38,466 bases of DNA, taken from contig CAMVBX010000006.1 in NCBI GenBank assembly GCA_947165825.1, positions 1-38,466 on the forward strand, in the 5' to 3' direction. The translations under genes were made by a program, and so were the position numbers. The stretch comes from an uncultured Clostridia bacterium (GTDB lineage: Bacteria; Bacillota; Clostridia; Oscillospirales; Oscillospiraceae). The first letter of the stretch is position 1; each line of letters opens with the position of its first letter. Positions 1-7,037 of the stretch are shown here, piece by piece. The notes under the pieces were generated by a model. It worked only from the letters and a program-made list of their open reading frames with translations, was not told where the DNA came from and made no database searches.

Positions 1-149
1 CCTGGAACGACGTTCAGATCAATGGCACCTCCGCCACCTTCAACCAGACCAATGTTGCCGCACGCCACAACGGATACAAGTTCCGCTGTAAAGTCACGCG
101 CAGCGGTGTCTCCTCCTTCAGCAATCCCGCTACGCTGACCCTGGGCTGA
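1..149 (+). CDS. C-terminal end of an Ig-like/cell-surface protein (partial)
   Basis: An open frame enters from the left edge (codons from base 3) and ends at TGA 147-149, giving 48 residues. The segment ending in GYKFRCKVTRSGV and then NPATLTLG has the pattern of the last strands of an Ig-like repeat common in secreted Firmicutes proteins, where a conserved NGYKYRC-type strand carries a cysteine. The start and the rest of the protein lie outside the window, so the domain order and substrate cannot be judged. A strong terminator follows directly, showing that this is the true end of the transcription unit. Confidence 0.7.
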   Translation, partial: WNDVQINGTSATFNQTNVAARHNGYKFRCKVTRSGVSSFSNPATLTLG

Positions 150-171
150 ACAGGATAATTGAATCGATTTC

Positions 172-205
172 GGCCGGGCTTTCCATTCGAAGCCCGGCCA
201 TTTTT
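172..205 (+). terminator. Rho-independent terminator
   Basis: A perfect 10-bp stem (172-181 with 190-199, GGCCGGGCTT/AAGCCCGGCC) with an 8-base loop is followed by five T residues at 201-205. It ends the Ig-like gene at the left edge. Confidence 0.9.
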
Positions 206-349
206 GTAAACGGAACCTCCGACCATCTCTGAATCTGTCAAGGAAAAGAAATGCAGAGATTGCGCAAGAGTGATAAATGGAGTTGCGAAGCACTTTCAAC
301 CAAATAGCAGAAGATTTCAAGATAGACGCCAGAGTGTTCCTGCAAGGAC

Positions 350-535
350 ATCAAAACAGCAGAAGAGTATTTCTCGGGCCGAATCGGCCGAATGTGTACA
401 GAATTGCTGGCCATGTTGTATGTGGAAGAGAAAGCCTGCACCTGCGATCTTTTCCGCAGAGACTGTTGAAAGCCGTACAGCAGCCCAAGCAGATCTGCCT
501 GGGCTGTGCTGCGCAAACACCCGGTTTCAGCTCTG
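350..535 (+). pseudogene. Possible decayed ArsR-like HTH regulator fragment
   Basis: One frame from 350 reads a helical stretch ending YVEEKACTCDLF, reminiscent of the start of an ArsR/MarR-type winged helix (C-x-C-D/E-L before the recognition helices). It stops at TGA near 469, and the continuation resembling QPK and AVLRKH is split over other frames. There is no intact start, stop or domain. The resemblance is by eye and weak. The remainder of 206-660 shows nothing else that I can call coding. Confidence 0.25.
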
Positions 536-610
536 TTTTTTCGGCCTTTTCCTGGCAGCTGAAAACCAGAAAACTGTGGGAAACCTATTGCCTTAACTTA
601 GAATTACATA

Positions 611-645
611 TATAATAAAAAAATAATATGTGGTCAGGCTGACCA
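611..645 (+). promoter_or_regulatory. Vestigial promoter with operator-like dyad
   Basis: A TATAAT box at 611-616 in a very AT-rich patch is followed by a perfect dyad, TGGTCA-GGC-TGACCA (631-645), at about the expected transcription start. The shape resembles a GntR/FadR-type operator. It now stands before a decayed rmlA start, so it may be a leftover. I see no convincing -35 box. Confidence 0.35.
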
Positions 646-660
646 TAAATGTGAGATATC

Positions 661-723
661 ATGATGAAAGGAATCGTTCTGGCCGGCGGGAGCGCGGCGC
701 CTGGACAACGACCCGGCATTTGA
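661..723 (+). pseudogene. rmlA (glucose-1-phosphate thymidylyltransferase) 5' remnant
   Basis: ATGATG at 661 opens a 20-codon frame beginning MMKGIVLAGGS, the hallmark N-terminus of RmlA-type nucleotidyltransferases (MKGIILAGGSGTRL in the family). After the glycine-rich turn the sequence diverges (AAPGQRPGI) and stops at TGA 721-723. The expected protein is about 290 residues, so over 90 percent is missing. The next recognisable coding sequence belongs to a different gene, so a deletion has joined the two. Confidence 0.6.
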
Positions 724-988
724 TTTCCTGGGCAGGTTTGATTGAGGATATACGACCTGAAGTCCGGGATGAACGTATTGCCTGTGGTAATGTGGTGGGC
801 GTTATGCCTATCACTTGGGAAGGAAAAGCCGCACTTTGTGCTATGGATGTCAATGGTGATCATGAATGCGGCGATGTGAATACAGAATCTGGAAACGGCG
901 TAATCGGGACTTTTTCGACCTGCACATGAAGCATCGCGTTGACGAACTCCCAGAAATCTGCCGGAACTGCACCGACTGGGAGATCATC
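720..988 (+). pseudogene. Radical SAM/SPASM protein, C-terminal remnant (frameshifted)
   Basis: Frame from about 720 to 890 reads ITWEGKAALCAMDVNGD and GDVNTES, the typical SPASM pattern of a tryptophan-glycine turn followed by C-x(2)-D-x-N and G-D-V. The match continues in another frame (about 884-988) as RDFFDLHMKHRVDELP and ICRNCTDW, the usual carboxy-terminal CxxC of these auxiliary cluster domains. The two halves join only with a frameshift near 885-893. The whole N-terminal radical SAM domain with CxxxCxxC is absent. Related proteins are often found in polysaccharide or peptide modification clusters, but the specific substrate is unknown. Confidence 0.65.
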
Positions 989-990
989 GG

Positions 991-1182
991 TTCTTTTCCA
1001 CCACATTGTTCAGCGTTTATGCCCTGCGCTTCATCCCCCTGTCCCTCAGCGCCGCTCTGGGGGCTTCGGGTCAGATCTTCGTCCCCCTTCTCAGCCGATT
1101 GGCGCTCCATGAGGAGATCAGCAGGCAGCGCGCCTTGGGGATGGCGGTCATCGTGGTCGGCATCGTGGTCTTCTCTCTGTAA
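991..1182 (+). pseudogene. EamA/DMT-family transporter, C-terminal remnant
   Basis: A frame lacking any start codon runs from 991 to TAA 1180-1182. It reads SVYALRFIPLSLSAALG, then QIFVPLLSRLALHEEIS, then a hydrophobic last helix GMAVIVVGIVVFSL. This is the final helix pair of an EamA (DMT) transporter, including the conserved glutamate before the last helix. Only about 60 of about 290 residues remain. It is the third truncated gene in a row here. Confidence 0.6.
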
Positions 1183-1263
1183 AGAGAATCGATGACAGCC
1201 GCACCTGCAGGAATTGTGGCAGAATGGCACCGATTCCGGATTGAAACGAGAAAAGGAAAGACG

Positions 1264-2382
1264 ATGAAGAGAATCATGCTGGTCTTCGGCACCAGGCCGG
1301 AGGCGGTGAAAATGTGCCCTCTGGTGCTGGAACTGAAGCGAAGACCGGATCAGTTTGAAACGGTGGTATGTGTGACGGGTCAGCATCGGGAGATGCTGAC
1401 CCAGGTCCTGCGGGCGTTTCAGGTGACACCGGATTACGATCTGTCCATCATGAAGGACAAGCAGACCCTTTTCGATATCACCGTGAACATCCTGGAGCGG
1501 ATCAAGGCAGTGCTGGAAGAGGTGCGGCCGGACGTGGTGCTGGTCCACGGCGATACCTCCACCACCTTCGTGACGGCCCTGGCCTGCTTCTATCTCCAGA
1601 TCCCCGTGGGACATGTGGAAGCGGGTCTGCGCACCTATAACATTTACTCCCCCTATCCGGAGGAATTCAACCGGGAAGCGGTGGGGATCATCGCCCGGTA
1701 CAATTTCGCGCCGACGGCAAAGTCCCGGGAGAACCTGCTGCGTGAGGGGAAACGGCCGGATTCCATTTACGTCACCGGCAATACCGCCATCGATGCCCTA
1801 AAGACCACCGTCCGGGAGAATTACACCCATCCCGAACTGGAATGGGCGGAGGGGAGCCGGCTGGTGGTGATCACCGCCCACCGGCGGGAAAACCTGGGTC
1901 AGCCCATGCACCATATGTTCCGGGCCATCCGCCGCATCCTGGAGGAGCATCCGGAGGTGAAGGCGGTCTATCCCATCCATATGAATCCCCTTGTCCGCCG
2001 GGCGGCGGATGAGGAACTGGGCAGCTGTGAACGGATCCGGATCATCGAGCCCCTGGACGTGCTGGATTTCCATAATTTCCTGGCCCGCAGCTATATGATC
2101 CTTACGGATTCCGGCGGCATCCAGGAGGAGGCTCCCAGCCTGGGCAAGCCTGTGCTGGTCATGCGGGACACCACGGAACGACCGGAGGGGGTTGCCGCCG
2201 GGACCCTGCGTCTGGTGGGTACGGACGAGGACGTCATCTACCGGAATTTCCGGGAACTGCTGGAGGATCCGGCCGCCTACGGCGCCATGGCCCACGCCTC
2301 CAATCCCTACGGGGACGGGTTTGCCAGCCGCCGCATCGCGGATATTCTGTGGAAGGGCAGCACGGACGAGCTCCCCGGCTGA
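1264..2382 (+). CDS. wecB: UDP-N-acetylglucosamine 2-epimerase (non-hydrolysing)
   Basis: The 372-residue product matches the usual length (about 375) of the cytoplasmic enzyme that interconverts UDP-GlcNAc and UDP-ManNAc for teichoic acid linkage units and surface polysaccharides. Family signatures are all present: FGTRPEA at the N-terminus, HGDTSTT, GHVEAGLRT followed by YPEEFNR, TGNTAID, TAHRREN, and TDSGGIQEEAPSLGKPVL with RDTTERPEG near the C-terminus. The ATG at 1264 is preferred over in-frame codons further upstream because it follows a GAAAAGGAAAG ribosome binding site and gives the family N-terminus MKRIMLVFGTRPE. It stands alone, downstream of decayed genes (rmlA and others) that suggest an eroded polysaccharide cluster. 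No clear promoter is seen in 1183-1263. Confidence 0.95.
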   Translation: MKRIMLVFGTRPEAVKMCPLVLELKRRPDQFETVVCVTGQHREMLTQVLRAFQVTPDYDLSIMKDKQTLFDITVNILERIKAVLEEVRPDVVLVHGDTSTTFVTALACFYLQIPVGHVEAGLRTYNIYSPYPEEFNREAVGIIARYNFAPTAKSRENLLREGKRPDSIYVTGNTAIDALKTTVRENYTHPELEWAEGSRLVVITAHRRENLGQPMHHMFRAIRRILEEHPEVKAVYPIHMNPLVRRAADEELGSCERIRIIEPLDVLDFHNFLARSYMILTDSGGIQEEAPSLGKPVLVMRDTTERPEGVAAGTLRLVGTDEDVIYRNFRELLEDPAAYGAMAHASNPYGDGFASRRIADILWKGSTDELPG

Positions 2383-2399
2383 GAAGAAGGCTCCACGAA

Positions 2400-2450
2400 C
2401 AAAAAAACCGGAAGACAGACGGAATTCTCTCCGCTGTCTTCCGGTATTTC
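2400..2450. terminator. Bidirectional terminator between convergent genes
   Basis: The stem CCGGAAGACAG (2408-2418) pairs with CTGTCTTCCGG (2434-2444), extended by CGG/CCG across a bulged A. A run of seven A residues lies on the left, which is a T-run for the minus-strand operon, and a weaker T-rich stretch lies on the right for wecB. Confidence 0.85.
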
Positions 2451-2501
2451 TGCATTTGGTCTCGGAATGAGACGCAGCTGCGTCCCGGATTCTGTTTGCG
2501 C

Positions 2502-3338
2502 TTATCCCCTCCGCAGCACCACGACGGGCGCCTCCATGGGGTTAAAGACCCGGGGAAAGCCGTTAACCTCCGCCAGGCCCCGGGACAGGACCATGGCGCT
2601 GCCGCCCCGGGTGAACAGACCGCCGTCATACTCCGGGAAAAGTACATGGCCCGGGGCCAGGACGCCCCCCAGGAAGGGGAGACGGAGCATGCCCCCGTGG
2701 ATATGCCCGCTGAACACCACCCGGAAGCCCAACTCGGCATAATCCGGGAAACGGTCGGGCCGATGCGCCAGGAGCAGGGAAAACCCGCCTCCTGCGGCTT
2801 CCAGTTCCCCGGCCAGCTCCTCCGGCGTTTTCATGTCCGCGTAGCCGTTGGGATCCTCCAATCCGGCCAGCAGGAGCCGGCCGCCGCTTCGCTCCAGGGT
2901 CACGAAGCTGTTCCGCAGAACCGTGACCCCCAGGAAGGACAGATCCCGCAGGAAGCCCTCCGTATCCGCCAAGGCCCATTCATGGTTCCCGGTGACGTAG
3001 TACACGGGAGCCAGTCCGGCAAACCCCAGGATCAGCGGTTCCAGCCGCTCCAGCTGTCCCTCCCCGTCCACCAGGTCTCCGGTGATCAGGATCAGATCGG
3101 GCTTTGCCGTCTCCGCCCGCTGCAGGAGCTGTTTGGTCAGGATATCCCGCCCATGGAGATCCGAGATGTGCAGGATGCGCAGCCCGTCAAAGGCGGTGGG
3201 CAGATCCGGGAAACGAAGCTCGTATTCCACGGAACGCACCAGAAAATTGTCCCGGAGGATCAGCGCCCCCAGGATCAGGAGGAGCAGGATGACCAGGATC
3301 CGCCGTCCGCTTCTCCGCCGCGTTTTCCTTCTTCTCAA
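2502..3338 (-). CDS. Membrane-anchored metallophosphoesterase (YkuE/YaeI-like)
   Basis: The 278-residue protein has a basic N-terminus, one membrane anchor (about residues 13-28) and a calcineurin-like phosphoesterase domain. The metal-binding motifs appear in order: HISDLHG, TGDLVDG, TGNHEW, LLAHRPD and SGHIHGG. Relatives act outside the membrane on phosphate esters, in some cases lipid-linked ones such as UDP-diacylglucosamine or isoprenoid phosphates, but the substrate cannot be read from sequence. The start is TTG at 3338, two bases after the TGA of the upstream NYN gene; an AAGGAAG Shine-Dalgarno lies within the end of that gene and no upstream ATG exists. Translation is probably coupled. 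It is the last gene of the 5807-2502 operon. Confidence 0.9.
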   Translation of the reverse strand: MRRRKTRRRSGRRILVILLLLILGALILRDNFLVRSVEYELRFPDLPTAFDGLRILHISDLHGRDILTKQLLQRAETAKPDLILITGDLVDGEGQLERLEPLILGFAGLAPVYYVTGNHEWALADTEGFLRDLSFLGVTVLRNSFVTLERSGGRLLLAGLEDPNGYADMKTPEELAGELEAAGGGFSLLLAHRPDRFPDYAELGFRVVFSGHIHGGMLRLPFLGGVLAPGHVLFPEYDGGLFTRGGSAMVLSRGLAEVNGFPRVFNPMEAPVVVLRRG

Positions 3339-3340
3339 AT

Positions 3341-4222
3341 TCAGGCTTCCTTATCCCGAAGATAGATGTGCTTTGTCCCCGTGGCGTCCGTCACCCGGGC
3401 GTCGATCTCGAAGCGGCCGATGGAGCGGATCAGCTGGGTCAGCTTGGTGAAGCCGAAGTTCCGGGGATCGAAATCCGGCTGTTTCTTCAGCAGAAGGTTT
3501 CCCAGCTCGCCCATGAAGGCGTAGCCATCCTCGTCCGCAATATCGGAAACGGAGTCCACGATGAGTTTGACGATATCCGGCGGGATCTTCTGATCCTTCT
3601 TGACGCTGCCGTGCTCCTCCTTCTGGAGGTGCTCTTCCTTGGCCTGGCCGGCCTTGGCCTGAGCGGCTTTTTCCCCTTCGGCGGGTTCCTTTTCGGCCTT
3701 TTGCCGGGTGGACTTCCGGGCCGTCGTTTTCTGCTTCTCCGGCTTGGCGGAGGCGTCCTTCTGCTTCGTCTGACTGGCGGCCCGGATCACTTCGATATAG
3801 ATAAACTTGTCGCAGGCAACGCGGAAGGCGACGGGGGTCTTCTGCTCTCCCATGCCGATGACCTTCATGCCGGCCTCCCGCAGACGGATGGCCAGACGGG
3901 TGAAGTCACTGTCGCTGGAGACGATGCAGAAGCCGTCGGTCTTCCCCTCGTACAAAATATCCATAGCGTCGATGATCATGGCGGAGTCGGTGGAATTCTT
4001 TCCCGTGGTGTAGCTGTACTGCTGGATGGGTGTCACCGCGTTTTCCAGCAGCAGGGATTTCCAGGAGCCCACGTTGGGAGAGGTCCAGTCCCCGTAAATG
4101 CGCTTGATGGTGGGGGTGCCGTAGATGGCGGCCTCCTCCATAATGGCCTTCATGCTGTTCCGGGGCACGTTTTCCGCATCGATGAGCACCGCGAGCCGCA
4201 GGTTTTTGATCTCGTTTGTCAT
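3341..4222 (-). CDS. NYN-domain ribonuclease-like protein with OST-HTH/LOTUS domain
   Basis: The 293-residue cytoplasmic protein has two recognisable parts. Residues 1 to about 150 are an NYN (PIN-like, LabA/DUF88) domain: LRLAVLIDAEN at the start, TDSAMIIDAMDILY and SSDSDFTRLAIRLRE carry the acidic residues that bind metal in this nuclease fold. A Lys/Ala/Glu-rich linker of about 60 residues follows. The last 80 residues (DIADEDGYAFMGELGNLLLK and GFTKLTQLIRSIGRFEI) form an OST-HTH/LOTUS domain, known to bind RNA. The family therefore suggests an RNA-directed nuclease or RNA-binding protein; the target is unknown. ATG 4222 is chosen over upstream in-frame codons because of the strong AAAGGAGGTG just before it. 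It sits 46 bases after the glycosyltransferase gene. Confidence 0.9.
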   Translation of the reverse strand: MTNEIKNLRLAVLIDAENVPRNSMKAIMEEAAIYGTPTIKRIYGDWTSPNVGSWKSLLLENAVTPIQQYSYTTGKNSTDSAMIIDAMDILYEGKTDGFCIVSSDSDFTRLAIRLREAGMKVIGMGEQKTPVAFRVACDKFIYIEVIRAASQTKQKDASAKPEKQKTTARKSTRQKAEKEPAEGEKAAQAKAGQAKEEHLQKEEHGSVKKDQKIPPDIVKLIVDSVSDIADEDGYAFMGELGNLLLKKQPDFDPRNFGFTKLTQLIRSIGRFEIDARVTDATGTKHIYLRDKEA

Positions 4223-4268
4223 CTTTCTTTCACCTCCTTTCCCGTATGGGAATAACTTTATCAGTATA

Positions 4269-5807
4269 TCAGAAATCTCCGGCCTCCGCAACGGCGTAAA
4301 GTCCGAAAACCGACCGGATGCGGAGATAGCCGTTTTCCGCATATTTGCGGGCCTCCGCCAGGGAAAGGATGCAGATCCCCTCATCCGGCAGCACGCTGCC
4401 GAAACGCCAGCGGCCGAAGCGGGTCACGTGCCGGAAGGGGGCGTCCGGATCCGCGTAAACCACGTCCGCCTGAAATTCCTCCGGCGGCGTCCCCAGGGCA
4501 AAGAGCACGTAGACGTAGGGCATATTGACCCGGCTGGAGATCCATACCGGCTCCTCTCCCTCCTCCAGGGAGGCGATGGCCTCCGGAAGACCCGTATGGA
4601 AGGCGGGCTCCAGGGCGGCGCGCTGCTGGGTGAGGCAGTACCGGCAGAGGAAGCCCAGGGCGCAGAGCAGCAGAAGGCAGGCGGGGATCCGCAGGGCGGG
4701 AAGGGCATCCAGCAGCGCCCTGAGCCCCACCGCCTGGAACCATACCAGGGGAAGGAAAAGGAAGTTCACCCGATTGACGTTGACCTGGATGAACAGGCAG
4801 GAGACCAGCCCTGCGGCCAGGGCGAAAAGGGCGATCCGGTCCGTATCCTCCCCCTTCCGACGGGTGATCCGGCAGACGGAACAGCCCAGGCCCCCCAGGG
4901 ACAGGGCCAGGCCGGGGATCCCCCACAGCAGGCCGAAGGGCCCGGCGCTGTTCCAGGGAAGACCGTCCGACTGCAGCCACAGCAGCTTCAGGGCGTTCAG
5001 CAGGTTCCGAGGGGAAAAGGACATGGTGGCGGTCTGACGGGTCTGGGTGAGCCGGGGAAGGGTGAAGCACAGGAGCTTCGCACTGTCCATGCCCAGCAGA
5101 TTCCGCAGGTTGCACAGAAAGACGGGAAAGGCCAGAAGGATGAACAGGCCCAGAGCGGCCAGAAAGGGAAGCGGGGGAAAACGCCTCCGCAGCAGCAGAA
5201 TGCAGCAGGGGAGCAGGAACAGCGGGAGAAACAGGAAGGCTGTGCCATAGGCGTAAAGCCCCAGGGCAAAAGCCCCCGCGGCGGGAAGGATGCTCCAGGG
5301 CCGGTTCCCCAGGGCCAGATCCAGAAAGTACACGCCCAGCAGGAGGCAGACGGGGAGCAGGTTGCTCTCCAAAGCCCAGCGGCTGATGAGGAGATGCCAG
5401 GGATTCAGCGCCAACAGGCCCAGGGCGCAGAGCCCCATGGCCGGACCTCCGTGCCGTCTCCCCAGGCGCCAGAACAGAAAAAGCGATCCGGTGCCCAGCA
5501 GGGCTGCGGGCAGACGGAGCACCGCGGTACTGCGGCCGAACAGGGCCATCAGCGGCAGCAGAACGTAGGCGTACAGGGCATTCTGCCCGCTGCCCCAGCT
5601 GGTAAAGAGAACGGGCCAGCCGTCCCCGTTCCGGTCCATGCCGGAGACCAGCAGTCCCCATGCGTCGCAGCCCGTGGAGGCCTCGTCCTGGTTCAGGCCG
5701 GGGGGGAAGAAGCCCAGCCCCAAAAGCCGCAGAGCAGCGCCGAGGAACAGAAGGGACAGGGCAAAAACCAGCTCGCGCCTCTCCGGGGAAAAACCACGTT
5801 TATCCAT
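4269..5807 (-). CDS. GT39/ArnT-like membrane glycosyltransferase
   Basis: The 512-residue protein has about ten membrane segments and a soluble tail of some 110 residues. Near the N-terminus, after the first membrane helix, comes GLNQDEASTG in a predicted external loop; an acidic D-E pair in that place is the catalytic signature of GT-C glycosyltransferases that use a polyprenyl-phosphate sugar. The next segment, GSGQNALYAYVLLPLMALFG, matches the second helix of the family. The likely role is transfer of a sugar to a lipid, glycan or protein on the outer face of the membrane. ATG 5807 follows AGGGAGGG. It is the first gene of a three-gene minus-strand operon; the donor and acceptor are not known. 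Confidence 0.8.
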   Translation of the reverse strand: MDKRGFSPERRELVFALSLLFLGAALRLLGLGFFPPGLNQDEASTGCDAWGLLVSGMDRNGDGWPVLFTSWGSGQNALYAYVLLPLMALFGRSTAVLRLPAALLGTGSLFLFWRLGRRHGGPAMGLCALGLLALNPWHLLISRWALESNLLPVCLLLGVYFLDLALGNRPWSILPAAGAFALGLYAYGTAFLFLPLFLLPCCILLLRRRFPPLPFLAALGLFILLAFPVFLCNLRNLLGMDSAKLLCFTLPRLTQTRQTATMSFSPRNLLNALKLLWLQSDGLPWNSAGPFGLLWGIPGLALSLGGLGCSVCRITRRKGEDTDRIALFALAAGLVSCLFIQVNVNRVNFLFLPLVWFQAVGLRALLDALPALRIPACLLLLCALGFLCRYCLTQQRAALEPAFHTGLPEAIASLEEGEEPVWISSRVNMPYVYVLFALGTPPEEFQADVVYADPDAPFRHVTRFGRWRFGSVLPDEGICILSLAEARKYAENGYLRIRSVFGLYAVAEAGDF

Positions 5808-5831
5808 CTCTGCCCTCCCTTCTCTGGGGAA

Positions 5832-5860
5832 AGTCTACCACAAGCGGCGCCGCCGCGCAA
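5832..5860 (-). promoter_or_regulatory. Putative promoter of the 5807-2502 operon
   Basis: On the minus strand TTGCGC (5860-5855) and TAGACT (5837-5832) are separated by 17 bases and lie 25 bases ahead of the glycosyltransferase start. Both boxes are imperfect. Confidence 0.45.
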
Positions 5861-5924
5861 CGGAGAAAGAAAGAGATTATGTCACCCGAATGAGGCGGAA
5901 AGCCGGGAACAAAATCCGGGCTGA

Positions 5925-5968
5925 TTCGTCAAAACTTATTGACGAAACAGCCGTTGGTGTCGTATGAT
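5925..5968 (+). promoter_or_regulatory. Promoter with operator-like dyad
   Basis: TTGACG (5939-5944) and TATGAT (5963-5968), 18 bases apart, form a good sigma-A promoter for the gene at 6009. A perfect 8-bp dyad, TTCGTCAA (5925-5932) and TTGACGAA (5939-5946), covers the -35 box, so a repressor or activator could act here. Confidence 0.65.
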
Positions 5969-6008
5969 GTAAGCAGCAAAACAGATGCATCGGAACGGAG
6001 GGAATGGG

Positions 6009-6902
6009 ATGGCACTGTTTAAAGACGTAAAGTGTGGGCGCTGTGACAAGCATTATTCCTCGATCCACAGTAAGTGTCCCTATTGCGGAGCGAAGAAGAA
6101 CCGGGACGGTAAGACGGTGAAAATCAACAATACCGGCTGGCAGGTCATTGTCGGGCTGGTGGTGCTGATCCTCATCATCGTCGCCGTTGTGGTTCTGCTG
6201 GCCATGAGTCTGAAGGACCGGGAGCCCGAACCCGGCGGGGCAACTGCGAAGCCGGCTGTATCCGCCTCTCCCAGCAACGGGGTATCCACGGTAACCGCCA
6301 ATCCTTCTGCCTCTCCCGCCGCGCCGACCCATACGCCTCAGCCCACTCCTGAACCGACACCCGAACCGGTGGTGAACTCCATCGTGCTGAACCGGGAGGA
6401 CTTCACCCTGTCCAATCCGGGGGATACCTTCCAGATGGTTGCCACCATTTCCCCTGCCCAGGTGCAGGTGGACATCATCTGGATTTCCGAGGATCCCGAC
6501 GTGGCCACCATTGACGAAAACGGCCTGGTCACCGCCGTGAACCACGGCACCACCAAGGTCTCCGCCACCGCCGGCGGCGTCACCAAGGAATGCATCGTCC
6601 GGGTCGTGGGTTATGCGCCGAGCAATCCCAGCGGCGGAAGCAGCAGCAGCGGCAACCTGAGCCTGAGCCACAGCGACGTCACCATCCACAGCGGTACCGG
6701 CGAAACCTTCATGCTGAAGGTGAACGGAGCCGGGGACGGCGCCACCGTCACCTACGCCAGCGACAGCAGCGGCGTGGCCAGCGTGGAGAGCAACGGCCGG
6801 GTAAAGGCTGTGTCCAGGGGCACCGCCACCATCACCGTTACGGTGAAGACGGCAGACGGTAAGGAAACCACCCTGAAGTGCACCGTCCGGGTCGTCAACT
6901 GA
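6009..6902 (+). CDS. Zinc-ribbon, single-pass membrane protein with two BIG_2 Ig-like domains
   Basis: The 297-residue protein begins with a cytoplasmic zinc ribbon (Cys9, Cys12, Cys23, Cys26 in VKCGRCDKHYSS and KCPYCG). One membrane helix follows at about residues 40-62, then a Pro/Thr/Ser-rich spacer with TPEPTPEP, then two bacterial Ig-like group 2 domains (about 120-200 and 215-297), each with the SxxxxVATVDENGxVTA-like core. The topology puts the Ig domains outside. ATG 6009 is chosen over the one at 5985 because GGAGGG lies seven bases ahead of it. It is a single-gene unit with its own promoter and terminator. A very similar BIG_2 domain is found in the TPM protein at 12437-13483. The function is unknown; a cell-surface sensor or adhesion role is a guess. 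Confidence 0.75.
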   Translation: MALFKDVKCGRCDKHYSSIHSKCPYCGAKKNRDGKTVKINNTGWQVIVGLVVLILIIVAVVVLLAMSLKDREPEPGGATAKPAVSASPSNGVSTVTANPSASPAAPTHTPQPTPEPTPEPVVNSIVLNREDFTLSNPGDTFQMVATISPAQVQVDIIWISEDPDVATIDENGLVTAVNHGTTKVSATAGGVTKECIVRVVGYAPSNPSGGSSSSGNLSLSHSDVTIHSGTGETFMLKVNGAGDGATVTYASDSSGVASVESNGRVKAVSRGTATITVTVKTADGKETTLKCTVRVVN

Positions 6903-6923
6903 GCCGGTAAAACCGCATGATGC

Positions 6924-6977
6924 GGGACCGTCTGTGTCCCTGCCGGAATCCGGCAGCCGCAGACGGTCCCCTTTTTT
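6924..6977 (+). terminator. Rho-independent terminator with branched stem
   Basis: An 11-bp outer stem, GGGACCGTCTG (6924-6934) with CAGACGGTCCC (6960-6970), encloses a second hairpin CTGCCGG/CCGGCAG. Six T residues follow at 6972-6977. Confidence 0.9.
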
Positions 6978-7037
6978 CCGAATGCCGCATCGGCCGCATG
7001 AGTTACGGATCTGCGGCTGCAAGAGGAGGAATACCCG

